Assembly (NCBI RefSeq): GCF_006265225.1
Contig: NZ_VDCS01000009.1
Location: 154,002 to 218,001 of the forward strand
Source: Allotamlana fucoidanivorans
Lineage (GTDB): Bacteria; Bacteroidota; Bacteroidia; Flavobacteriales; Flavobacteriaceae
Direction of reading: 5' to 3'
Length of the DNA stretch: 64,000 nucleotides
Positions 52,432 through 61,063 of this stretch are shown in pieces; position 1 is the first letter of the stretch, and each line of letters opens with the position of its first letter. Made by a program: the position numbers and the translations under genes. Below the pieces are notes generated by a model. The model did not search any database. It was not told where the DNA came from and was given only the letters and a program-made list of their open reading frames with translations.

Positions 52432-53883
52432 TTAATATTCTACTTCGGTTAGCTCTATTATTGGTTTTTCAACAACTTTCTCCTGAGCCTTTTGGTACCC
52501 TAATATTTTTAATAAATCTTCACTCTTTTGCTGTTCGCTAAATACTTTTGTGGTGAGATTCCCATTAGCATCTCTGTTAATTAAAATATGCTTTGGCGTA
52601 GGAATTAAACAGTGTTGCAACCCGCCAAAACCACCAATGGTTTCTTGGTAAGCTCCTGTATTAAAAAACCCTATATACAATGGTTTCTCTTTATTGTATT
52701 TAGGCAAATAAATGGCATTCATGTGTTGCTCACTGTTGTAGTAATCATCACTATCGCATGTTAGCCCTCCTAGAAGTACGCGTTCGTAACTATCATTCCA
52801 TCGGTTAACGGGCAGCATAACAAAACGCTTATTAATAGCCCAGGTATCTGGTAATGTGGTAATGAAGGATGAATTAATCATATTCCACTTTTCGCGGTCG
52901 TTTTGTTGCTTTTGGTATAGCACCTCATAAATAGCTCCACCACTTTCACCCACGGTAAAACTTCCAAATTCCGTAAAAATATTGGGTACATCAACTTCTT
53001 CTTCCTCACAGGTTAATTTAATTTGATTGATGATTTCATCAATCATGTACTCATAATCAAATTCAAAAGCTAATGAATTCTTTATAGGAAAACCGCCTCC
53101 AATGTTCAAACTATCTAATGACGGACAAATCTTTTTTAAGCTCGTATAAACCCGTAAACATTTTAAAAGTTCATTCCAATAGTAAGCGTTATCACGAATG
53201 CCTGTATTAATAAAAAAGTGAAGCATTTTAAGCTCAACCTTATCATTATTAGCGATTTGATTTTTGTAAAAAGGCACAATATTTTTATAGCCAATACCTA
53301 AACGAGAGGTATAAAACTCAAATTTTGGTTCTTCTTCTGAAGCAATGCGTATGCCTACATTAAATTTACCCTTAATTTCTTGAGATAGTAAATCAATTTC
53401 CTCATAATTGTCTATTATAGGAATGGCATTTCTATGTCCGTTGTTAATTAAACGGGCTATATTGGTTACATACTGTTCACGTTTAAACCCATTGCTAATG
53501 ACATAGGTATCATCAGTTATTTTACCAGCTTCTTTTAAATTTTCTACAATATCAATATCAAAAGCAGATGATGTTTCAATATGAATATCGTTCTTTAAAG
53601 CTTCATCTAAAACATGCTTAAAATGGCTACTCTTTGTACAGTAACAGTAGTTATAAGTGCCTTTGTAATCATGCTTTTCCATGGCATTAATAAACCACTG
53701 TTTTGCCTTATTAATATTGTTAGATATTTGAGGCAAATAGGTAAACTTTAATGGCGCACCATACTGTTTTATTAATTGCATTAAATCAATGCCATGAAAA
53801 TGTAATTGTCCTTTATCAGTTTTAAATTCCTCTTGAGGGAAATCAAAAGTCTGATTGATTAAATCTGTATATTTTGTATTCAA
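52432..53883 (-). CDS. speA: Arginine decarboxylase (PLP, alanine-racemase fold)
   Basis: This is a 483-residue PLP enzyme that decarboxylates arginine to agmatine. The PLP Lys lies in YCYCTKSSHFKHV, the glycine-rich phosphate site is in LNIGGGFPIKNSLA, and the conserved catalytic Cys is in GGLTCDSDDYY. It is clearly shorter than the 630-660 residue proteobacterial SpeA but of the length usual in Flavobacteriaceae. The start is a TTG at 53881-53883, supported by the family N-terminus and an in-frame TAA five codons upstream. A long structured leader and a promoter precede it. Confidence 0.9.
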   Translation of the reverse strand: MNTKYTDLINQTFDFPQEEFKTDKGQLHFHGIDLMQLIKQYGAPLKFTYLPQISNNINKAKQWFINAMEKHDYKGTYNYCYCTKSSHFKHVLDEALKNDIHIETSSAFDIDIVENLKEAGKITDDTYVISNGFKREQYVTNIARLINNGHRNAIPIIDNYEEIDLLSQEIKGKFNVGIRIASEEEPKFEFYTSRLGIGYKNIVPFYKNQIANNDKVELKMLHFFINTGIRDNAYYWNELLKCLRVYTSLKKICPSLDSLNIGGGFPIKNSLAFEFDYEYMIDEIINQIKLTCEEEEVDVPNIFTEFGSFTVGESGGAIYEVLYQKQQNDREKWNMINSSFITTLPDTWAINKRFVMLPVNRWNDSYERVLLGGLTCDSDDYYNSEQHMNAIYLPKYNKEKPLYIGFFNTGAYQETIGGFGGLQHCLIPTPKHILINRDANGNLTTKVFSEQQKSEDLLKILGYQKAQEKVVEKPIIELTEVEY

Positions 53884-53959
53884 TGTATGTTGTAATTATA
53901 TGAGTTAAAGATGTATGGTGCAGATTAACTACACGTTAAGTCAATAAAAAATAATTACT

Positions 53960-54194
53960 ATCAAATACGGAATTCTTGACGCGTAGTAGGCACAAAAGCG
54001 TATTCATGCTGTATAGCATGTATAGGAGACACGGAAGTTAGCTTTAAAATTCGGTTACTTAATCTATAAGCTGCTTTTGAATATGACTTCCTAATTTTCA
54101 AAAGCCCGAACACAGAAACAGGTTTCAATTTGTTCAGCTAATACGTTAAACCAAAATCTTAAGGGGTATTAAACCATGTCATTTTAAAATTTTG
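53960..54194 (-). ncRNA. Candidate structured leader RNA (or sRNA) upstream of speA
   Basis: The promoter at 54201-54229 would start a transcript near 54194, leaving about 310 bases before speA. Read on the minus strand, helices are: 54131-54139 with 54103-54112 (AGCTGAACA/TGTTCGGGCT); 54097-54105 with 54073-54081 (TTGAAAAGC-type arms, 9 bp), sharing 54103-54105 with the first; 54086-54091, in that loop, with 54033-54038 (GGAAGT/ACTTCC, a pseudoknot); 54015-54020 with 54005-54010 (CATGCT/AGCATG); and 53999-54004 with 53964-53969 (AATACG/CGTATT), stacked directly on the previous one. The mutually exclusive pairing suits a switch. I do not recognise a named family, and base pairing is from inspection alone. 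Confidence 0.5.
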
Positions 54195-54200
54195 GTGCGG

Positions 54201-54229
54201 CAAATGTAGTTTATTTTTCAATACACCAA
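54201..54229 (-). promoter_or_regulatory. Promoter of the speA leader
   Basis: On the minus strand TTG (54229-54227), an 18-base spacer and TACATTTG (54208-54201) match the Bacteroidota promoter consensus. The predicted transcript starts near 54194 and runs through the structured region into speA. Confidence 0.75.
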
Positions 54230-54454
54230 GCTTTTTTTAAAAAAATTTTAAGCTTTTTTTAGTGTACTTTAAAAGATCTAACTATCTGGTTTTCTGAATA
54301 AAATAAACATCAAACATTTTTAAATCGCAATAATAAAGAAGATATTACTTCTTTTTAATTATTGTTTTCATAAACTGTTTAATCTAAATACATTAACTCA
54401 TAAGAACAAAGAAATATAAGTACGTCATTTTTTAAATTTGTCTTCTATTTTGAC

Positions 54455-56233
54455 TTACTGTTTAACTATACGCTTTACGATAGTTTGTGAATTTAATTGA
54501 ACCATTAGCAAATAAGCGCCTGAAGAAACACCTTCTAGATTGATATAGTCAGTTTTCAGATTACCATAGCTAACAACTTTACCCAAAAGATTAATCAACT
54601 GATATGAACCACCTTGTTCATTTAAACTCAAATATAATTTGTTTTTCGTAGGGTTGGGAAAAATACTGATTGGACTTTTAATAAGAGTGTTATTTGATAG
54701 AGTAATTCCTCCAGAAATATTGGAAAACGAAGACGCAGAAAAAGTGTTATCTATAGCTTGCACAGACCATGTATAATTACCATTAGGCAAATTATCTGTT
54801 ATAAAAAACAAATTGGCTCCTGCATTACCAGGTTCAACAATAGTTCTGAAACCATCTGAATTACTTAATGACGGAATATACAGTTCTCCATCTTTGTAAA
54901 GATTCACACTATAGGTAATAGCACTTTGCATTGTTTTATCGTCAGAGGAGGCATTCCAAGTCAGCTTTAACTTATTACCGATAATTTCTTCTGAAAGCCC
55001 AGAAGGGGTACTTGGAGCTGTATTGGTCACTTTTAAAGATTCTTGCTCTTTGCTAGATAATTTTTCTGAAGATATTAATGTTGTATTTAAATAAATAGCT
55101 GCTTCTAAATCAAAATTTGACTTTTGTCCATTTATAAAGAAATCTAAATAACCGTCATTATTAAAGTCAGCCCACCCTCCAGAAGACTGACCTACTCCCT
55201 CAACTGAAAAGACTTCTGTAAAAGTAAGTAGATCATTTGAGAATACTTTACAAACCTTATCATCTGGCCAAGGAACATTTCCCGTAATTAAAATATCTAA
55301 ATCACCATCATTGTCATAGTCAGCCCACTTAGCAAACCCCTCAATTACATTTGGAAGCCCTGTATTCATTTCTGTAAAAGATGTAATGTTATTTATATAA
55401 AGGCCTGTGTAATTTTGAGATGAAGCAGTCAAACCTGTAAGCAGTAAATCCAAGTCTCCATCGTTATCCGCATCACCCCAATCTATAGAGCTAAGTCGAA
55501 CACCTTCAAATGTATTTTCAAAAACCAACTCAAACCCGGTTTCTGTTTGACGGTATAAACGCGTAATAGGGTCTCCTGTATTAGGAGCTACACCTGTAAC
55601 TCCTGTAATCATAAAATCCAAAAGGCCATCACCATCATAATCAACCCAAGAAGCACTCCCAAAAGAAACACCTTCTACGGAAGGCAAGTCTATTTCAGTA
55701 AATACTGAATCTTTATTTTCAAATATTTTAGTAATTGAAGCACTTGAGTTGTCTTGACCAACAATTAAAATATCCTCTTGCCCATCATTATTATAATCAC
55801 CCCAATCTATAGAACCTCTACTTACTCCAGGAAGCTCAATATTAGAATCAACAAACTCACTCTCATAAGTAAGAACCCTACTTATTGCACCATTATTTTC
55901 AGGAGAATGCCCAATGATTGCCAAATCCATTTTTCCATCATTATTGTAATCTGCCCAATCTAAATTACCATCATTTAGATTCGGGAAATTGTCAATCCCA
56001 TTTTCAGTCAATTCTAAATTATCATTTAGATACAGCAGAGAATAAACATTGGCCAAAATATCATTACCAAATATTAAAATATCCAAATCTCCATCAGAAT
56101 CAAAATCTGTAAAAGTAACAGTACCATTCCTCAACCCCCTAACACTACTCTTTGTGCTAAGTTCAAACTGCGCGTTAGCCTGAAAGATAAAACATATAGA
56201 AATCAAACAGGTTATAAAAATTAGGTGCTTCAT
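54455..56233 (-). CDS. T9SS-exported FG-GAP/VCBS repeat protein
   Basis: This is a 592-residue secreted protein with a signal peptide (MKHLIFITCLISICFIFQANA). About seven FG-GAP/VCBS-like repeats follow, each with a calcium-binding D-x-D-x-DG-x-x-D loop (DFDSDGDLDILIFG, DYNNDGKMDLAIIG, DYNNDGQEDILIVG, DYDGDGLLDFMITG and more), which suggests a beta-propeller at residues 20-380. A fibronectin-like region at about 405-510 and a type A T9SS sorting domain (SIFPNPTKNKLYLSLN ... SGAYLLMVQ) close the chain. The protein should be surface bound or secreted. No enzymatic domain is seen. Confidence 0.87.
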   Translation of the reverse strand: MKHLIFITCLISICFIFQANAQFELSTKSSVRGLRNGTVTFTDFDSDGDLDILIFGNDILANVYSLLYLNDNLELTENGIDNFPNLNDGNLDWADYNNDGKMDLAIIGHSPENNGAISRVLTYESEFVDSNIELPGVSRGSIDWGDYNNDGQEDILIVGQDNSSASITKIFENKDSVFTEIDLPSVEGVSFGSASWVDYDGDGLLDFMITGVTGVAPNTGDPITRLYRQTETGFELVFENTFEGVRLSSIDWGDADNDGDLDLLLTGLTASSQNYTGLYINNITSFTEMNTGLPNVIEGFAKWADYDNDGDLDILITGNVPWPDDKVCKVFSNDLLTFTEVFSVEGVGQSSGGWADFNNDGYLDFFINGQKSNFDLEAAIYLNTTLISSEKLSSKEQESLKVTNTAPSTPSGLSEEIIGNKLKLTWNASSDDKTMQSAITYSVNLYKDGELYIPSLSNSDGFRTIVEPGNAGANLFFITDNLPNGNYTWSVQAIDNTFSASSFSNISGGITLSNNTLIKSPISIFPNPTKNKLYLSLNEQGGSYQLINLLGKVVSYGNLKTDYINLEGVSSGAYLLMVQLNSQTIVKRIVKQ

Positions 56234-56464
56234 AAAATAATTGTAGTCTTTTAGCTATAGTTTATCAATAAAAATAACAAAAAATGCAATTTCCTACAAT
56301 ATTTTAATAAAAAGACTATTAGGTATATATGTTTTTTTTTACAACTATAAACATTAAAAAACCTCTAAAATCGAATTTACCCACTAGTTTGTCAGTAGAC
56401 TTGCTTTCGATATATTAAGACCAGTCACTTTCTGCACTGCTTTTAATTTGAGATTATAACATCA

Positions 56465-57307
56465 TTATAGCATTTGCAACGTATTAACTTCCTGAGTAGT
56501 TAAATGTTTCCAATGCCCTCGTGGAATATCTTTTTTGGTTAAATGCCCAATAGCCACACAGTCAACACTTAAAAGATCGTATTTAAAATGATCAAAAATA
56601 GTACGAATAATGGTATTTCCTGTATTCTTAATTTTTAATCCAACTTCTTTTTTACTTGCACCATCTATATAGCTGATTTCTTCAACTTCTATAAGTTTAT
56701 CTTCTATTTTAAAACCGTTTTGAATCTTTTTTAAATCTTCAAGTTTTAAATTTTTATCCAATTCAATATGAAACAAGCGTGGAACTCCATTTTTTGAATT
56801 GGTAAACTTTTTAGCCACCGTATCGTCATTGGTGAACAACAATAACCCTTTTGAGTTTCTTCCTAATCGCCCTATAGGTTTTATTTTAGCATTTGTAGCA
56901 TTGGCCACTAAGTCCATGACCGTTCTACCTTTACCCTCACTTGTGGTGGTTGCAAATCCTTTGGGTTTATTTAATAATACATACGTCTTTTTTTCCGGAC
57001 TTATTCTTGAACCATCATAACGCACTTCATCACCTGGCTTTACTTTATAACCCATCTCGGTAACTACTTTCCCATTAACCGAAACCAAGCCCGTAGCAAT
57101 ATGTACATCAGCCTCTCTACGCGAACAAACTCCTGCATTTGCTACATATTTATTCAGCCTTATTTCATCAGAATCATTTGCTTTTTTGGGCTGGGGGCTA
57201 GACTTTTTTATAGGAGCATTTCCTCTGGCGTAACTTGTAAAACGCTTATTTCCTTGACCACGTCCTGATGGTCTCCCCTTTCCTTTTCCTCCTTCTTGTC
57301 TATTCAT
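56465..57307 (-). CDS. RluB/RsuA-family pseudouridine synthase paralogue lacking the catalytic Asp
   Basis: This is a 280-residue protein with a basic N-terminal tail (KGKGRPSGRGQGN), an S4 RNA-binding domain (IRLNKYVANAGVCSRREADV, about residues 49-95) and a pseudouridine-synthase-like domain. In the family the catalytic residue is the Asp of GRLD; here residues 146-149 read GRLG, and the codon (GGA at 56861-56863) is unambiguous. The later R-N-R-x-V-R-R type motif is also changed (GNTIIRTIF). It may therefore bind RNA without modifying it, or be an inactive paralogue. A -7-like box (CAAAGATA on the plus strand) lies at 57324-57331. Confidence 0.85.
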   Translation of the reverse strand: MNRQEGGKGKGRPSGRGQGNKRFTSYARGNAPIKKSSPQPKKANDSDEIRLNKYVANAGVCSRREADVHIATGLVSVNGKVVTEMGYKVKPGDEVRYDGSRISPEKKTYVLLNKPKGFATTTSEGKGRTVMDLVANATNAKIKPIGRLGRNSKGLLLFTNDDTVAKKFTNSKNGVPRLFHIELDKNLKLEDLKKIQNGFKIEDKLIEVEEISYIDGASKKEVGLKIKNTGNTIIRTIFDHFKYDLLSVDCVAIGHLTKKDIPRGHWKHLTTQEVNTLQML

Positions 57308-57323
57308 AATGATAATTTTTATG

Positions 57324-57331
57324 CAAAGATA
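57324..57331 (-). promoter_or_regulatory. -7-like element before the RluB-like gene
   Basis: CAAAGATA on the plus strand reads TATCTTTG on the coding strand, a match to TAnnTTTG, 16 bases before the start codon. No -33 box was found. Confidence 0.35.
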
Positions 57332-57402
57332 TACTTAATATTACGATTCTATATTTTATGTTACATTTTGTTTTTCTGCATTAAGGATTGAGGCATTTGT
57401 TG

Positions 57403-57470
57403 AAGCCCCCCGACGCTAGGAGGGAGCGACTGCCGAAAGCCTGCCCCTTAACGTGTTAAGGGTAACGCCC
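57403..57470. repeat. GC-rich intergenic element with perfect inverted repeat
   Basis: This 68-base segment is much richer in G and C than its surroundings. It includes a CCCTTAAC/GTTAAGGG inverted repeat (57445-57462) next to GGTAACGCCC. On the minus strand it begins GGGCGTTACCC, a start I associate with dispersed intergenic repeats of Bacteroidota. Only one copy is in the window. No gene is seen here. Confidence 0.5.
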
Positions 57471-57479
57471 AAAACTTTT

Positions 57480-58382
57480 TTAAATACGGTTCAAAATCAC
57501 ACTTGGGTCTAATAACAGTATACTAAACACCCCAGCTAGAATAATACATTTTAAAATATTGTGCAGTATCAAGTAGTGTATTTTTGTTTGTGATTTCCAG
57601 AGCAAAAACAAAAACACTCCTAAAAGAAAAATACTGAAATAAAAAAAGAGCGCCATATAACCTACTTCAAATTTAAATATGAGCAAGTATGCTGGAACTA
57701 GTGTTAATACTGCCAAAAGCGTTAGCATAATTTTTGAAACCTGTTCACCATAAGCCACTGGAATAGTAATGTAATTTTGAGCCACGTCGCCTTTTATGTT
57801 TTCTAAATCTTTAGTCAGCTCGCGCATTGAAATCATAAGAAACAAATAAATAGCATGTACAAAAATGACCGCTTCAAAATTTTTGTAGTACAAAAAAATA
57901 GCAAAAAAAGGTGTAATGGTTAAGATAGCCGAAATTAAATTACCTACAAAAGGCAACTTTTTGAGCTTGTGTGAATAAAACCAAATACCAAAAATATAAA
58001 TAGAAAAAAATACTACCGCATTAAAAGATACATAACTAGCCATTATAACCGCTAGAAAATTAAGCACAAAATAAAAGGACAATTTGGTGTTTTGACTCAC
58101 TAAGCGATCTAGCCTTGATTTTATAGGTCGATTGATTAAATCCTTTTCAGAGTCGTAAAAATTATTAATGATGTAGCCCCCCGCAATAGTAGCCGCAGAG
58201 GCCAAAACAAGCATAAATAAATTTATATCAAAAACCACTTGTCTTACCGGTATGTCATGCGCCAAAATATAGACCGATGTAAGGTACTGAGCTAACATAA
58301 CAATAAGGATATTGTATCCTCTTACAACCGAAAACATGCTAAAGAACTTAAGTAGAATGTGTTTCTGTTTTCTAGACAGCAT
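57480..58382 (-). CDS. UbiA-family prenyltransferase (geranylgeranylglycerol-phosphate geranylgeranyltransferase-like)
   Basis: This is a 300-residue integral membrane prenyltransferase with about eight hydrophobic helices. The two Asp-rich motifs are NNFYDSEKDLINRP and ELTKDLENIKGD, which bind the prenyl diphosphate through Mg. In Bacteroidota such genes are commonly annotated as digeranylgeranylglyceryl-phosphate-synthase-like, but the substrate has not been proven and could be another aromatic or glycerol acceptor. It lies 60 bases downstream of the mevalonate kinase gene, so isoprenoid supply and use are grouped. Confidence 0.82.
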   Translation of the reverse strand: MLSRKQKHILLKFFSMFSVVRGYNILIVMLAQYLTSVYILAHDIPVRQVVFDINLFMLVLASAATIAGGYIINNFYDSEKDLINRPIKSRLDRLVSQNTKLSFYFVLNFLAVIMASYVSFNAVVFFSIYIFGIWFYSHKLKKLPFVGNLISAILTITPFFAIFLYYKNFEAVIFVHAIYLFLMISMRELTKDLENIKGDVAQNYITIPVAYGEQVSKIMLTLLAVLTLVPAYLLIFKFEVGYMALFFYFSIFLLGVFLFLLWKSQTKIHYLILHNILKCIILAGVFSILLLDPSVILNRI

Positions 58383-58442
58383 CTTAAAACAATTTGATAA
58401 AACCTTGAAAAAGCTCAGGTAAACCTTAAAGGTAAATGAAAT

Positions 58443-59372
58443 TTAGAAGTTATAAACTACTTCCAATTTATAATCAGATAATGATTTTTTAGCCTTATCT
58501 ATATCTTCTGTAAAACCTAAAATATACCCGCCGCCGCCAGATCCGCAAAGTTTAAGAAAGTATTCATTGGTTTCAATACCCTTTTTCCACAACTCATGAA
58601 ATTGTATAGGAATCATGGGCTTAAAATTATTTAAAACAATTTTAGATAACTGCTTTGTGTTTTTTATAAGCGATTTAACATCGCCATTTAAGAAATCCTC
58701 TACACAAGCATCGGTATGCTTTATAAATTGTGTTTTCAGCATATTACGAAACCCCTCTTGCTTCATTTTTTCCATAAACAAACTCACCATGGGTGCTGTT
58801 TCACCAACTACACCACTATCAATTAAAAACACGGCTCCTTTACCTTCGCTTTGTTGCGCTGGAATACCGGTGGCCTCAATATTATCTTTTGAGTTTATAA
58901 GAATAGGAATACTTAAATAGCTGTTTAAAGGGTCAAGACCTGAAGATTTTCCGTGGAAAAAAGATTCCATAGATGAAAAAATAGTCTTTAGTTTCAATAA
59001 CTTTTCACGTGTTAAGTTTTCAAGCACCGTAATTTTATTGAAGGCATATTTATCATAAATAGCTGCTACTAAAGCACCACTACTACCAACACCATAACCT
59101 TGGGGTATTGAAGAATCAAAATACATTCCTGAATTCACATCGTGCTGAAGGCGTTCAATATCAAACTGTACAATATCCTCATCAATATGAGCTATATATT
59201 CGGCAAAACGTTTTAGGCTTTCGTTTGATTTTAAGGCTTGCTCTGAAAGGTTTTCACTCTTTTTTAACGCACCATTATAAAAGTTATACGGTATAGATAA
59301 GCCTTTAGAATCTTTAATGATTCCATACTCGCCAAACAGGAGAATCTTCGAATAAAAAAGTGGTCCTTTCAT
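58443..59372 (-). CDS. GHMP kinase, mevalonate kinase-like
   Basis: This is a 309-residue GHMP-family kinase that would phosphorylate mevalonate. MKGPLFYSKILLFGEYGII is the N-terminal substrate-binding part; the glycine-rich phosphate loop is IPQGYGVGSSGALVAAIYD; the C-terminal motif is LKLCGSGGGGYILGF. I chose the ATG at 59372 because the family starts there; the open frame extends 6 residues further. The gene is upstream of the UbiA-like gene and downstream of the diphosphomevalonate decarboxylase gene. Confidence 0.87.
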   Translation of the reverse strand: MKGPLFYSKILLFGEYGIIKDSKGLSIPYNFYNGALKKSENLSEQALKSNESLKRFAEYIAHIDEDIVQFDIERLQHDVNSGMYFDSSIPQGYGVGSSGALVAAIYDKYAFNKITVLENLTREKLLKLKTIFSSMESFFHGKSSGLDPLNSYLSIPILINSKDNIEATGIPAQQSEGKGAVFLIDSGVVGETAPMVSLFMEKMKQEGFRNMLKTQFIKHTDACVEDFLNGDVKSLIKNTKQLSKIVLNNFKPMIPIQFHELWKKGIETNEYFLKLCGSGGGGYILGFTEDIDKAKKSLSDYKLEVVYNF

Positions 59373-59440
59373 AAAATTAATACGGTTCAAACTTTATTTT
59401 GTTTACTAAAAATACAAATTTTTTAAACAAAATAAGGTTA

Positions 59441-60523
59441 TTATTCTATTTTATTTGCACCGAAACCGATTTGGTCGCAAATATACTGTCCATTTTGGCA
59501 ATATGCAACTAATTCATTTTGAATGAATTTCAAAACAACTTCTTTTTCGTTAAAAGGATATAGCACATGTACATTAGCACCAGCATCCAAAGTAAAGCAT
59601 ACTTTTGAACCAGTTTCTTTTCTAAAGTTCCAAATTTTATTTATGATTTCCAAAGTATTGGGTTTCATTAAAATAAAATAAGGCATACTGGTCATCATCA
59701 TAGCATGAAGTGTGAGCGCCTCACTTTCAACCATAGAAACGAAACTATCTAAATCCCCTTTTTGCAAAACTTCAGACAATGCCGTTAGGTTCTTGTGTGC
59801 TTGTTTAAAACGTTCTTGAGCAAACGGGTGCCCATGCATTAAACCATGCCCCACCGTACTACTAACCTGTTTTTCACCTTTATCAACTAATAAAATAGTA
59901 TCCTGAAAATCTTTAAATATGGTGTTGACTTCAAGTGGATATTTGACCCCATATAAATTAGAGCTTCCTTGAATAGCCTCATGCTTGCCCCAAACCACCA
60001 AATCGCCTTCAAGACTTCTGCAAGCACTTCCTGAGCCTAATCGCGCTAAAAAAGAGGCTTTTTGAATAAAAAATGCTTCCTCTAAGGTATCACTCAGGGC
60101 GCTTTCAACACTCATTAAACACAGAGCCAAGGCACTCATCCCCGAAGCTGAAGAAGCAATACCTGAACTATGCGGAAAGGTGTTGGAGGTTTCTATTGTA
60201 AAATGGTAGTCTTTTAAAAACGGTAAATAAACCTCTACCCGCTTAAAAAACGTTTCTACCTTTGGTTTAAAATCGTCTTGTTGTTTCCCATCTAAAAACA
60301 CCTCAAATGAAAACCCTTCACTGTGTTGTTTTTTTGAAAAGCGCAAGGTGGTTATTGTTTTACATTCATTTAAAGTAAAACTAATAGACGGATTTTCTGG
60401 AATCTGATTTTTCTTTTTCCCCCAATACTTTACAAGCGCTATATTGCTTGGAGAAGACCAAGTAAAACAACCGCTTTCAACAGATGTTGTGTAAGGCTTA
60501 GGAATAAAATAAGTTTCTGTCAT
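59441..60523 (-). CDS. mvaD: Diphosphomevalonate decarboxylase
   Basis: This enzyme decarboxylates mevalonate diphosphate to isopentenyl diphosphate with ATP. It has the GHMP fold with SPSNIALVKYWGKKKNQIPEN (substrate part), the phosphate loop HSSGIASSASGMSALA and GSGSACRSLEGDLVVWG. The length of 360 residues is normal. Phosphomevalonate kinase is not in the window. It begins 3 bases after the DUF1697 gene, and the run continues with mevalonate kinase and the prenyltransferase. Confidence 0.93.
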   Translation of the reverse strand: MTETYFIPKPYTTSVESGCFTWSSPSNIALVKYWGKKKNQIPENPSISFTLNECKTITTLRFSKKQHSEGFSFEVFLDGKQQDDFKPKVETFFKRVEVYLPFLKDYHFTIETSNTFPHSSGIASSASGMSALALCLMSVESALSDTLEEAFFIQKASFLARLGSGSACRSLEGDLVVWGKHEAIQGSSNLYGVKYPLEVNTIFKDFQDTILLVDKGEKQVSSTVGHGLMHGHPFAQERFKQAHKNLTALSEVLQKGDLDSFVSMVESEALTLHAMMMTSMPYFILMKPNTLEIINKIWNFRKETGSKVCFTLDAGANVHVLYPFNEKEVVLKFIQNELVAYCQNGQYICDQIGFGANKIE

Positions 60524-60526
60524 GTT

Positions 60527-61063
60527 TTAATTTTCAGCGCTCAAAGATAATAACTTTACCATAGTTTTATAATTTCTAGCGGTAGCTGTTACTTTTAATT
60601 TTTTCTCAAAGAAATTATTACTACACTTGGCTCTGCCATAACCCAGTGCACTATAGAAATAAACACAGTGTTCTGTAACTACAAATTCTTCATTAGGATA
60701 GCTTACTTTATACAGGTCTGCTACAAGCTCTTCCTTTGGAGCATCATACAACAGCATAAAATAACTATTCTGTTTTTTATTGGGTGAAAACGGACAGGCA
60801 TCAAAAATGTATTGTAATGCTTCAAGTTGTTGTATCAAAATTGGAACATCAAAACCAAAATGTGATTGAATAGTATCATGAATCTGTGCTTCTAACTGCT
60901 TTATGTTTGTTTCAACAGATTGAAATACCACATTACCACTTTGAATATAGGTACTCACATTAAACAATCCTGAGTCTGAAAGCAGTTGCCTTAATTCAGC
61001 CATGGGCACTTTCTTTTGTCCGCTCACATTTATCCCTCTAAGCAAAGCAATATATGTTTTCAT
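60527..61063 (-). CDS. DUF1697 family protein
   Basis: This is a 178-residue protein of the DUF1697 family (pfam), starting MKTYIALLRGINVSGQKKVPMAELRQLL, the usual N-terminal motif, followed by VSTYIQSGNVVFQS. It has no signal peptide or membrane segment, and its function is unknown. It abuts the flavoprotein gene directly (no gap), and diphosphomevalonate decarboxylase follows 3 bases later. Confidence 0.9.
   Translation of the reverse strand: MKTYIALLRGINVSGQKKVPMAELRQLLSDSGLFNVSTYIQSGNVVFQSVETNIKQLEAQIHDTIQSHFGFDVPILIQQLEALQYIFDACPFSPNKKQNSYFMLLYDAPKEELVADLYKVSYPNEEFVVTEHCVYFYSALGYGRAKCSNNFFEKKLKVTATARNYKTMVKLLSLSAEN

Larger units (their letters stand above)
53884..54454. other. Long intergenic region between speA and the T9SS cargo gene
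   Basis: This stretch of 571 bases holds the candidate structured RNA (53960-54194), its promoter (54201-54229), two AAGCTTTTTTT copies around 54228-54260 and an AT-rich remainder. I see no protein gene here; a short ATG frame on the minus strand (54006 to about 53936) is probably by chance. Confidence 0.6.

Noticed and set aside
53936..54008. A short leader peptide gene before speA
   Set aside because: It overlaps two of the predicted helices, has no enrichment of Arg codons that would suit attenuation, and lacks a clear ribosome binding site.
54455..56233. DNA-level tandem repeats in the FG-GAP gene
   Set aside because: The repeats are at protein level (DxDxDG loops); the DNA copies are diverged and do not form a simple tandem array.
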